Shown here: positions 17,050-24,893 of the stretch, one piece after another
Layout: each line of letters begins with the position of its first letter
Position numbering within the stretch: the stretch's first letter is position 1
Source: [Flexibacter] sp. ATCC 35103
Lineage (GTDB): Bacteria; Bacteroidota; Bacteroidia; Flavobacteriales; Flavobacteriaceae
DNA length: 64,000 nt
Direction: 5' to 3'
Assembly (NCBI RefSeq): GCF_001975985.1
Contig: NZ_MTQF01000001.1
Location: 167,462-231,461, forward strand
Position numbers and translations under genes: made by a program
Notes under the pieces: generated by a model
Seen by the model: only the letters and a program-made list of their open reading frames with translations
Told to the model about the DNA's origin: nothing
Databases searched by the model: none

Positions 17050-17494
17050 ATTGATTTACTGTATTTCCGTTTTTATTATTAGTAAATATCCAATCTGCGG
17101 CATACAAAAACATAATTTCCAAATTACATACCATACTACCATAACTATCAACTTATAAGTGCCAGAACCTATTCTACATGATTTTTTTGGGAATAATAAT
17201 TATTTATCTCTCTTTATCTTCTTATCAAAATGATACGTTTTTATCATTTTGATGCAGTTTTCAAAATTCTATTTCAGAAAGAGAAACATGCTTTTTTGCT
17301 GAAATTTCAGGCATTACAATACTTATTTGACTTTATAATTTATAAACTTATCCAAAAATAAAAACCTGATAATGATAGTTTTACAACTTATACTGGTCAT
17401 CATAAGAAACAATGAATGGTATTTTTGCATCGGTCTGATAAAAAGCTATTTACACAAGCAATTAATTAGACATCAATACATTAACTTTTGAAAT
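17050..17494. other. 445-bp divergent intergenic region with a 12-bp inverted repeat
   Basis: No gene is seen. ATCAAAATGATA (17224-17235) and TATCATTTTGAT (17242-17253) form a perfect 12-bp inverted repeat with a 6-base loop and no T-run, so an operator or an RNA hairpin is more likely than a terminator. It lies between the divergent GNAT and transglycosylase genes. Confidence 0.5.
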
Positions 17495-18832
17495 ATGATA
17501 AATAAAAAAATCACTCGCTACTTTTATATCTTGTTTTTAATTCCGTTTTTTTCACAGGCAGTCGCCCAAAACAAAGGAACCAAAGCAAAAGATAAAAGTA
17601 ATGTTTACCTGGATTCTGTTAAAAAGACATTTGTCAAAAATAATATGACTGCACGTGTTGATAGTTTATGGATGAGTGAATTAACGAGTTTAAATAATTT
17701 TAATGCTCTTTCATCTGATATTGAAAATAGTATAACAGATAAAAAAGTTGACTTAGAATTACCTACCGAAGTGCTTAAAGCGAGGTTAGCTGCAATGAAT
17801 TCTAAATCTCCGTTTAATATTGAATACAATCCACAACTTGAAAACGTTATAAAGTCGTTTCTTAAATACAGAAAAAAATCATTTGGACGATTAATGGCGA
17901 TTTCTGAATATTATTTTCCGTTGTTTGAAGAAGCATTAACTAAAGAAAATATTCCGTTAGAGATAAAATATCTGGCTGTAGTTGAGTCTGCATTGAATCC
18001 AAAAGCAGTTTCAAAAATGGGAGCTACCGGACTTTGGCAATTTATGTTTCATACCGGAAAACAATACAAACTAAAGATTGATTCATATGTAGATGAGCGC
18101 CATGATCCTCTAAAATCAACTGAGGCTGCAGCAAAATATATGACGAGTATGTATAAAGCTTTTGGCGACTGGGACCTGGTTTTAGCCGCTTATAATTCAG
18201 GACCGGGAAATGTTTCTAAAGCAATTAACCGTTCCGGCGGACAAAAAAATTACTGGAACATCAGAAAACAGCTTCCTAAAGAAACACAAGGCTACATTCC
18301 TGCTTTTCTGGCTACTATGTATCTTTATGAATACCATGCAGAACATGGCATTAAGCCTGAAAAAGCATTGGTAAAACATTTTGCTACTGATACGATAATG
18401 ATTAAAAAGAAAATGAGCTTTAAACAAATTTCTGATTTAATAGATATTCCAATTGCACAACTCGAATTGCTAAATCCATCTTATAAACTAAATGTTATTC
18501 CGGTTTATGACAATCAAAATCATTATTTGAGATTGCCTCAGGATAAAGTGGCGATTTTTACTTTAAATGAAGATAAAATCTACGCTTATGCAGCACATCA
18601 ATCTGGTTTGCGTGAAAAACCAATTTATACTTCTACAGCAATTGCGGCAAAAAGTACAAGTTCTAAAAGCACCACAACATTTGAAAAAACAAAGTATTAC
18701 ACCATAAAAAAAGGAGATACACTGGGCAGTATTGCAAGAAAATATGCTGTTTCTGTCTCTGACTTAAAAAAGTGGAACAAGATAAACGGAGATCTGCTTG
18801 CGTTGGGTAAAAACCTAAAAGTAACAAAGTAG
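17495..18832 (+). CDS. exported lytic transglycosylase with C-terminal LysM (MltD-like)
   Basis: 445 residues with a signal peptide ending 'FFSQAVAQ'. The SLT domain covers about 140-260: catalytic Glu164 in 'AVVESALNPKAVSKMGATGL', 'GLWQFM' and 'DLVLAAYNSGPGNVSKAI' are family hallmarks. The C-terminus (about 398-445) is one LysM repeat, 'YYTIKKGDTLGSIARKYAVS', which binds peptidoglycan. It should cut the glycan backbone with 1,6-anhydro product formation in the periplasm. The size and order match MltD-type enzymes, but with a single clear LysM. The next gene is an MreB homologue on the other strand, also cell-wall related. Confidence 0.93.
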   Translation: MINKKITRYFYILFLIPFFSQAVAQNKGTKAKDKSNVYLDSVKKTFVKNNMTARVDSLWMSELTSLNNFNALSSDIENSITDKKVDLELPTEVLKARLAAMNSKSPFNIEYNPQLENVIKSFLKYRKKSFGRLMAISEYYFPLFEEALTKENIPLEIKYLAVVESALNPKAVSKMGATGLWQFMFHTGKQYKLKIDSYVDERHDPLKSTEAAAKYMTSMYKAFGDWDLVLAAYNSGPGNVSKAINRSGGQKNYWNIRKQLPKETQGYIPAFLATMYLYEYHAEHGIKPEKALVKHFATDTIMIKKKMSFKQISDLIDIPIAQLELLNPSYKLNVIPVYDNQNHYLRLPQDKVAIFTLNEDKIYAYAAHQSGLREKPIYTSTAIAAKSTSSKSTTTFEKTKYYTIKKGDTLGSIARKYAVSVSDLKKWNKINGDLLALGKNLKVTK

Positions 18833-18936
18833 AGTAAAATACAGGAACCAACAATCCAATTTCTTTCCTTGTAAACTTTTCCCCAAAAGTTTCCCTGAAT
18901 TTAAATCATAAGATTATAAAAAGTTCCATAAATAAC

Positions 18937-18972
18937 CCGACAGTCCAATATATTTGGAATATACTGTCGGGT
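18937..18972 (-). terminator. terminator of the mreB-like gene
   Basis: Stem CCCGACAGT/ACTGTCGGG with an AT-rich loop that itself can pair (ATATTCCAAATATAT). It lies 28 bp downstream of the mreB stop and may serve both converging genes. Confidence 0.75.
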
Positions 18973-19000
18973 TTATTATTTTCTAAATGCGATACTGTGA

Positions 19001-20029
19001 TTATTTTACGAGTACACTTCGGTATCTTGGTATATCTTTTAAGACAATACCGGTACCTCTAACTACAGCTCTCAAAGGATCTTCTGCAATATAAACGGGT
19101 AAATCTGTCTTTTGGGATATTCTTTTATCAAGACCACGCAGCATTGCTCCTCCTCCTGCAAGATAAAGTCCTGTATTATAAATATCTGCAGCAAGTTCCG
19201 GTGGTGTCATAGAAAGTGTTACCATAATAGCATCTTCAATTCGCAGTATTGATTTATCGAGTGCTCTTGCAATTTCCCTAAAATTAATCCGTACTTCTTT
19301 AGGTTTACCCGTAAGCAAATCCCTTCCGCGAACCATAATATCTTCCGGCGGATATTCCAGTTCTTCTGTAGCTGCGCCAACATCAATTTTTATCATCTCT
19401 GCAGAAGCATCCCCAATATATAAATTGTGTTGTGTACGCATGTAAAACAGAATGTCATTGGTAAAAACATCTCCGGCAATTTTTATAGATTTATCACAAA
19501 TTATTCCTCCAAGGGCAATTACCGCAATTTCTGTAGTTCCGCCTCCAATATCTACGATGATATTTCCTTTTGGCAGCATCACATCAAGACCAATCCCAAT
19601 AGCCGCGGCCATAGGTTCATGAATCAAAAATACTTCTTTCCCGTTTACACGTTCGCAAGATTCTTTTACAGCTCTCATTTCGACCTCAGTAATTCCACTC
19701 GGGATACATACAACCATTCGTAATGCGGGGGTGAAAAAATTTTTCTTTAGTTCCGGTATGTTTTTTATAAACCAGCTGATCATTTTTTCTGAGGCATCAA
19801 AATCTGCAATAACCCCGTCTTTAAGCGGTCTGATGGTTTTAATATTCTCGTGTGTTTTACCTTGCATTAAACTTGCCTCTTTACCTACGGCAATAATTTT
19901 TCCGTTTCTAATATCCCTGGCTACAATCGATGGACTGTCTACTACAATTTTTCCGTCATAAATTATTAAAGTATTCGCAGTTCCCAAATCCATAGCTATT
20001 TCCACTATCATAAAATCAAATAAGCCCAT
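19001..20029 (-). CDS. mreB: MreB-like actin homologue
   Basis: 342 residues from the ATG at 20029 ('MGLFDFMIVEIAMDLGTANT'). The actin-fold phosphate-1 loop 'AMDLGTANTLI', the phosphate-2 loop 'IVDIGGGTTEIAV', 'IHEPMAAAIGIG' and the adenosine motif 'LAGGGAMLRGL' are intact, so nucleotide binding is expected. MreB forms membrane-associated filaments that direct lateral wall synthesis. Here it stands alone, without mreC, mreD or pbp2, so it may be a second copy beside a canonical mreBCD locus elsewhere; that cannot be checked from this window. Proximity to a lytic transglycosylase agrees with a cell-wall role. Confidence 0.9.
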   Translation of the reverse strand: MGLFDFMIVEIAMDLGTANTLIIYDGKIVVDSPSIVARDIRNGKIIAVGKEASLMQGKTHENIKTIRPLKDGVIADFDASEKMISWFIKNIPELKKNFFTPALRMVVCIPSGITEVEMRAVKESCERVNGKEVFLIHEPMAAAIGIGLDVMLPKGNIIVDIGGGTTEIAVIALGGIICDKSIKIAGDVFTNDILFYMRTQHNLYIGDASAEMIKIDVGAATEELEYPPEDIMVRGRDLLTGKPKEVRINFREIARALDKSILRIEDAIMVTLSMTPPELAADIYNTGLYLAGGGAMLRGLDKRISQKTDLPVYIAEDPLRAVVRGTGIVLKDIPRYRSVLVK

Positions 20030-20257
20030 AATATAGTTTTGTTTAAGAACGTTGATTATTGTTGTTTTATTCTCTATAAATAACAATAATCGAATGTAGC
20101 CATAAAAAATTCTTATTTATCACAATATTTAAGTTATTGTATATCAGTACATAAATTCTATTAAATACTAACATTTTTGAATAAAAAAACAATCCTAAAT
20201 TTTTCTTAAAGAAAAAATGAACTATTATATATCTTAATAAATATAAAATCATATAGT

Positions 20258-20293
20258 CAAAAAAAAGCCCTTTCAAATAGGATTGAAAGGGCT
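20258..20293 (-). terminator. terminator of the T9SS metalloprotein gene
   Basis: Stem AGCCCTTTCAA/TTGAAAGGGCT with a 6-base loop and, in the minus direction, an eight-base T-run; 24 bp after the stop of 20317-22551. Confidence 0.85.
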
Positions 20294-20316
20294 GATTTTT
20301 AAAAAACAGTAACTCG

Positions 20317-22551
20317 TTATTGCTTAATAAAAGATTTATTGACAATAGTATTTCCCGTTTGAATACGTAATAAATAGACTCCTTTTACCAGATGGCTGCA
20401 ATTGTACGGAATATCAATTCTACCAATTTCATAAGTCTGATTTGCAATCACATTTAATTTGCGTCCGTTAATATCAAATAGCGAAATCGTCACCTTTTGC
20501 AGCTCAGTTTGCATAAACGAAATATTTATGTTTCCTGATGTTGGGTTTGGATAAATACTCAAATCAACTTGTGTATCCAGAATTGAGTTCACAGAACTTA
20601 ATGTTGCTGTTGCCGTACAAACAGGTGTTGTACTAAAAGCCATTGTTGCTGCTGAGAAGTTTGTAAATGCAGGATTTATATCGACATTAGAAACATCATT
20701 AGCGCCTTTACCATCACATTCTGCCCTGCCATTTCTCCAGTAAGGAAACTGAAGATAAACACCAGCAGTAGAACAGCTTCCTATTTCTGCATCACCGCCC
20801 ACAACAACTGATCCTCCAAAATTTCCGGCAAATAACATTGCATTACCTTTAATATTTGCTGTATTTGCTACAGAGCCGCCTTCCATCCAGGCATTTCCTT
20901 CTACAATAGCGTTACTTGATAAAGTAGCATTATAAACACACGCATTGTCCCTTACAATTGCGTTTCCGTTTATAGTTCCTCCATCAACCATTGCATATCC
21001 ATCTATACGCGCATTTCCTGATATTGTACCACGTCTTACAATTGCATACGGTCCCACATAAACTGAGGCTGCAACACTGGCACTGTTAGATACCCATCCT
21101 CCGCCGTTACTATGAATACGTCCGTTTGTTTTAAGGAATTTTCTAAAATCTGCCGCCGGTTGAAAACCTTCAGGATTTGCATTTGCAATTTTTAGTTCAT
21201 AAGGATATCTTCTTTGTTTAGGATAACCAACATCCATATTATAATTTACATGCACTTTTGGAGCTGAAAATACGACCAAAAAAATTTCTGATTCGGTAGT
21301 TGTATTAAGTTCAAATGATGCTTCTCCATCCGTATTATACATTGGGCTGTAACGTGATACGGTACCATCTGCTTTTGTCGTAACAAAACCATAACGCCAT
21401 CCTGCCTGAGTTGGGTTCACCTCAGTATGACCTTTAAATTTTATACTTACTTTTTTTTGCGTTCCGGTACACGTTGGATATAACGGGATTATATTCATTC
21501 CGTAATCCTGAGGCGCCCAGTCATTATTCGTATAATATTGATCTGTTGTACCCGCTACTTTGGTAAGTAAAGTATATTGCCTGCTGGTATATCGAGGCAT
21601 ATTGTTTTTTATAAGTGTATGGGTATTTCGAATTGTTTTTCCAAAATTACTCGTTGCATTTATCTGCGAATTCCATTGAATCGGGTAATCAAATGCAGGT
21701 TGTCTTTGAGCATATCCCCAAAGATAATCGTTGAGTTGTTCCTGAGTAAATCCTTTAAGTCTTTTGATGGTTTCAAGAGGATGTTCCTGATTTTTAGATT
21801 CAGCCCACATTCTTCTCGTAAAATCAAAACCTTCTTTTTCCTGTACATAATACATCAAATGGAAGTTCGTGTAATGATGACGATTAGACGACCACATAAA
21901 ATGTCTGGTTTGTATCCATCTGGTTAAGGTTCCGTCTATTTCTGCCCATTGCGGATAAGCCTGAGCACGCATAAAATTAGCATGTCCTTCATAAAATGGA
22001 CTTGCCCAGTCATAACCGGCAAAAGCAGTTCCGTTACCCGGATTTTCCTGAATACTCATCATCATTTGAAGCGTATGGGCAAACTCATGCGATAATGCAC
22101 CGCCATCTCTGGTTGCCTCAGGATGCACAAACATAGCACCAATAGTATTACTAAAAGAACTTGCCTGGGCAAAGGCCTCTAAACGCGGATCTGTAGAGTT
22201 CCAGGTATTCATCATCATGATAATGATTTTGTACTTGCCAAAATTTGTTGTTGCCGCATTATTGATAAATTTTAAATCGTTAATATATCTCTTAAAACTA
22301 TGTTCAAGAGTATCTGCAACAGATTTAGGCGTAAATCTCAATGTTGCATCAGCATATGCAGCAGGATTAGTACCTACTTTATCGCCCCAATAGAGCACGA
22401 AATTTGTCGACTCGTACTTCCTGGTATTCGATACATTGTTATAAAATTCATTGTTGGGGTTACTCCATTCTGTAGGTGTGAACAGCGTTTTTTGTCCCAT
22501 TGCAAAATAACTGCAAAGAAAAAGGACGACTTGTAATAAAAGTTTTTTCAT
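20317..22551 (-). CDS. T9SS-exported HExxH protein (DUF6055-like) with hexapeptide repeats
   Basis: 744 residues with signal peptide ending 'CSYFAMGQ'. Residues about 45-420 contain a zinc-peptidase-like motif H155-E-F-A-H159 within 'GGALSHEFAHTLQMMM', followed by 'PFYEGHANF' (Glu188, His190) as possible further ligands; the region resembles DUF6055 proteins. Residues about 525-610 hold a run of left-handed-helix hexapeptide-type repeats of the form 'GNAxIxG' ('SGNARIDGYAMVDGGTINGN', 'SNAIVEGNAWMEGG'). The last 80 residues form a type A T9SS sorting domain ('SIYPNPTSGNINISF', 'LVKGVYLLRIQ'), so the protein should be secreted and anchored at the cell surface. Peptidase activity is inferred, not shown. 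Confidence 0.85.
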   Translation of the reverse strand: MKKLLLQVVLFLCSYFAMGQKTLFTPTEWSNPNNEFYNNVSNTRKYESTNFVLYWGDKVGTNPAAYADATLRFTPKSVADTLEHSFKRYINDLKFINNAATTNFGKYKIIIMMMNTWNSTDPRLEAFAQASSFSNTIGAMFVHPEATRDGGALSHEFAHTLQMMMSIQENPGNGTAFAGYDWASPFYEGHANFMRAQAYPQWAEIDGTLTRWIQTRHFMWSSNRHHYTNFHLMYYVQEKEGFDFTRRMWAESKNQEHPLETIKRLKGFTQEQLNDYLWGYAQRQPAFDYPIQWNSQINATSNFGKTIRNTHTLIKNNMPRYTSRQYTLLTKVAGTTDQYYTNNDWAPQDYGMNIIPLYPTCTGTQKKVSIKFKGHTEVNPTQAGWRYGFVTTKADGTVSRYSPMYNTDGEASFELNTTTESEIFLVVFSAPKVHVNYNMDVGYPKQRRYPYELKIANANPEGFQPAADFRKFLKTNGRIHSNGGGWVSNSASVAASVYVGPYAIVRRGTISGNARIDGYAMVDGGTINGNAIVRDNACVYNATLSSNAIVEGNAWMEGGSVANTANIKGNAMLFAGNFGGSVVVGGDAEIGSCSTAGVYLQFPYWRNGRAECDGKGANDVSNVDINPAFTNFSAATMAFSTTPVCTATATLSSVNSILDTQVDLSIYPNPTSGNINISFMQTELQKVTISLFDINGRKLNVIANQTYEIGRIDIPYNCSHLVKGVYLLRIQTGNTIVNKSFIKQ

Positions 22552-23119
22552 ATATTAATTTATTTGGGGGTTTAATTATTTATCAAAAAAAATCTTCTTT
22601 CATGCCTTAATTTAAAAACACTTTATAAAATCACATTCCTACTTTGCAAAACAATTTGCAAATACAATCTTCATTAAAATGCTCTTCAATTATTCTTTAA
22701 AATTTATAAAAATCACGTTTCAAAAGTTCCAATTAACCTTTAAATGTAAATGCAACATTTAAAAATAAAAGTTGCGAATATACGTATTAATATGAATAAT
22801 AAAAGAAAAATAAATCGACTAAGTGCAAATTAATACGACAAAAGGTGATTATTCAAAAAAAACTGGAATCAAACCGAAGGATTTTTAAAATAAATTACCA
22901 TTGCAAGAATGCATTTAAAAAGAAGAAAATTTTAAAACACATGGTATAAATACCTACTAATTATGCAACTCTAAATTATTTTTCTGTAATAAGAATGTGA
23001 TAGTGCTGCGGTAAATTTGTAAAAAGCACATTTTAGAAAAAGTAATTTCATTCGTATTCCTCAAAGAAGAAAAGACTGATTACCGGATCTAAAAATAGAA
23101 TTAACTAAAAAATAGCGTT
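22552..23119. other. 568-bp intergenic region
   Basis: AT-rich with no gene. TTTAAATGT (22739-22747) and ACATTTAAA (22755-22763) form a 9-bp inverted repeat upstream of the T9SS gene. A -7 box TAAATTTG lies at 23012-23019, about 100 bp before the acidic protein gene at 23120, without a clear -33 element. Confidence 0.4.
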
Positions 23120-23503
23120 ATGGAAAAGCAAAACAACAACGAATATGGTCAGACAGACCCTGATTTTATTGATCAAAATACGCTAGTTGACGGAAATAAT
23201 ATTCAAAGCGAAGATCAATATACACACAAAGCTCCTACAGAACAAACAACTGAATTTGGAGAAAGCGATCCAGATTATATAGACCAGAATACACTGGTAG
23301 ATACTGATAATTATGCCCGCGACGAAGATCCTTACCAATATAAAGAAGGATATATAGAAGATCTTAAAAATCTGGGAAATGATTTTGAGAACAATTCAAA
23401 CATCAGTTCTGAAAAAACTGAAGATCAGCATAAAAACGTGTCTAAAGATTCAGTAACCAACACTGATAAAAAGAATAACAAACCTGACCAAACTCAGGAA
23501 TAA
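23120..23503 (+). CDS. acidic protein with a duplicated DPD-IDQNTLVD motif
   Basis: 127 residues, very acidic and probably disordered, no signal peptide. The N-terminal half holds two copies of one motif: 'GQTDPDFIDQNTLVDGNN' (about residues 10-28) and 'GESDPDYIDQNTLVDTDN' (about 50-68), spaced about 40 residues apart. The remainder is Asp/Lys/Asn-rich. No family is recognised; the strong conservation between copies against a low-complexity background suggests that the motif is a binding or modification site. It is monocistronic (terminator at 23527) and lies 225 bp upstream of the putative cysteine hydrolase gene. Confidence 0.65.
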   Translation: MEKQNNNEYGQTDPDFIDQNTLVDGNNIQSEDQYTHKAPTEQTTEFGESDPDYIDQNTLVDTDNYARDEDPYQYKEGYIEDLKNLGNDFENNSNISSEKTEDQHKNVSKDSVTNTDKKNNKPDQTQE

Positions 23504-23526
23504 TCACATTATAATTGATTCAATAT

Positions 23527-23557
23527 AAAAAAGGCATACGTTAAGTATGCCTTTTTT
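23527..23557 (+). terminator. rho-independent terminator
   Basis: Stem AAGGCATAC/GTATGCCTT flanked by A and T runs, 24 bp after the acidic protein gene. Confidence 0.85.
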
Positions 23558-23728
23558 ATATCTTAAAAGTCTCTAAAAAACGATACTATCAGTTATAGTT
23601 TCTATAATTTGTCTTTTTGTAAAACTCCTAAGAAACTTAAAATCCTTACATTTACGCCGTGGTCAACGAAATCATGTGCAAATAAGTAATTTAAGCACCG
23701 TAAAGCCAGTTAATTTTAAGCAGTCAAG

Positions 23729-24466
23729 ATGGAAAAACATACTGTATCAGTAGCATCGTTACCCTTAGATGATAATACAATACCGAATAGTCAAATAAAA
23801 AAAGCTGATTTATTACCAGATCCGGAATCTCAGCTTGATTCTATGGAAATGAAAGAAAAACCCATCTTGGATTCGAGTATTCCGTTTAGAGATTTGACAA
23901 ATGCTGCAACTAAAAAAGAAAGTTTTGGCCGATTAATTGATAAACTTGATGTTGAAAAAAACTTAAGATATCAAAGAACTGTAGAAGATACCTATTGCAA
24001 CGTATACTCTTATGATTATTGCTATTTTTCTAAAGTATATCTCCCAACAGTTTGGTGGACACCGGAATCTCTGGAAAAAGTATTACAAGGAGAAGAAGTT
24101 GTACCTGTTTTTGAGCAAACCGTAGACCGCATTTATTCCAGTGCGATACACGATTGGTTCTTAGAATGGGGCGTTAGTTTTGGCTGGGAAAGAATGTTTA
24201 CTGTAGATGAAATTCAAAATAAGGTAAATGAAAATGGCGGAGTTGGAATAATTTGTGCCAAAAGAAGAGAAAAAGGACTTTCCGGACATATCGTTCCCGT
24301 TGTTCCTGAAACAAATTTACATAAAGCATATCGCGAGAATGGTGTAGTCGTTTATCCCTTGCAATCACAGGCAGGAAAACTAAACTACAACTACTTTGCA
24401 GAGGTTAGAAAAGACTGGTGGAAAGACGAATTATATTCCTCATACGTCTTTTATTATCACGAATAA
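23729..24466 (+). CDS. probable papain-like (CHAP/NlpC-type) cysteine hydrolase
   Basis: 245 residues. The first 75 are hydrophilic and probably disordered. From there the order Cys90 ('DTYCNVYSYDYCYF'), a Trp-rich helix 'VYLPTVWWTPESLEKVL', then His187 in 'GLSGHIVPVVPE' and 'PLQSQAGKLNYNYF' fits the circularly ordered Cys...His catalytic layout of papain-like amidases such as CHAP and NlpC/P60. No signal peptide is seen, so the product may act in the cytoplasm or be exported by another route. Family placement comes from this Cys/His order and recalled homologues, not a search. It is followed by the amidoligase-like gene 427 bp downstream. Confidence 0.55.
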   Translation: MEKHTVSVASLPLDDNTIPNSQIKKADLLPDPESQLDSMEMKEKPILDSSIPFRDLTNAATKKESFGRLIDKLDVEKNLRYQRTVEDTYCNVYSYDYCYFSKVYLPTVWWTPESLEKVLQGEEVVPVFEQTVDRIYSSAIHDWFLEWGVSFGWERMFTVDEIQNKVNENGGVGIICAKRREKGLSGHIVPVVPETNLHKAYRENGVVVYPLQSQAGKLNYNYFAEVRKDWWKDELYSSYVFYYHE

Positions 24467-24893
24467 AAATACAATTATCCGAATTGCTGAAACATTCAAA
24501 AAAAAATATTGATTATCAACAAGTTAACTACTTGGAAATAACATAATAAAAAACTACTTTTGCAACTTAGAAAAAACAGAAATAGCAAAAGTGGTGATTT
24601 AGCTATTCTCGTGCTTAAATTATTGATACAAAAGTGATTAATAACGCTAGTAGTTTTATAAGCCTTTTATAAAATTTTACTTCTTAATTGAACTTTCAGT
24701 CGATAAAAGTGCAAAAAATCTAAAATATAAATTCCTATATTTTTAAAAGTAAACGAAAACTTTTATAATGGAGGCAACAATATGCTTAATCCGTTATAGG
24801 TTTCCTGTCTCTGATTTTAACAGATTGGATTTTGTATTTCCGAATAAAAATAACTTTAGAATTAAATAACCTTAAAAAAGAAAGTAAGTATAA
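24467..24893. other. 427-bp promoter and leader region of the amidoligase-like gene
   Basis: Holds a candidate promoter at 24532-24562 and, if this is used, a 5' leader of about 325 nt before the ATG at 24894. The leader contains TTATTGAT...GATTAATAA (about 24621-24653), a possible weak hairpin, and an ATG at 24768 opening a 33-codon frame that ends at 24869, 24 bp before the gene. No known riboswitch could be matched with confidence. Confidence 0.45.
24532..24562 (+). promoter_or_regulatory. Bacteroidetes-type promoter
   Basis: TTG at 24532-24534, a 20-base spacer, then TACTTTTG at 24555-24562, matching TTG-N17-23-TAnnTTTG. It is the best full promoter match seen in this part of the window. 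Confidence 0.55.

Noticed and set aside
20067..20345. 92-codon minus-strand frame between mreB and the T9SS gene
   Set aside because: It runs across the terminator hairpin at 20258-20293 and overlaps the T9SS gene end; AT-rich with Leu/Phe/Tyr-rich translation of the spacer.
21577..21927. 116-codon plus-strand frame inside the T9SS metalloprotein gene
   Set aside because: Antisense shadow of a clearly coding minus-strand gene with a Cys/Arg/Ile-rich improbable translation.
24595..24640. GTGGTGATTTAGCTATTC resembling the start of a SAM-II-type riboswitch
   Set aside because: The needed downstream core (GCAACCAC and GCTAAA-type parts) is absent and no matching stem could be built.
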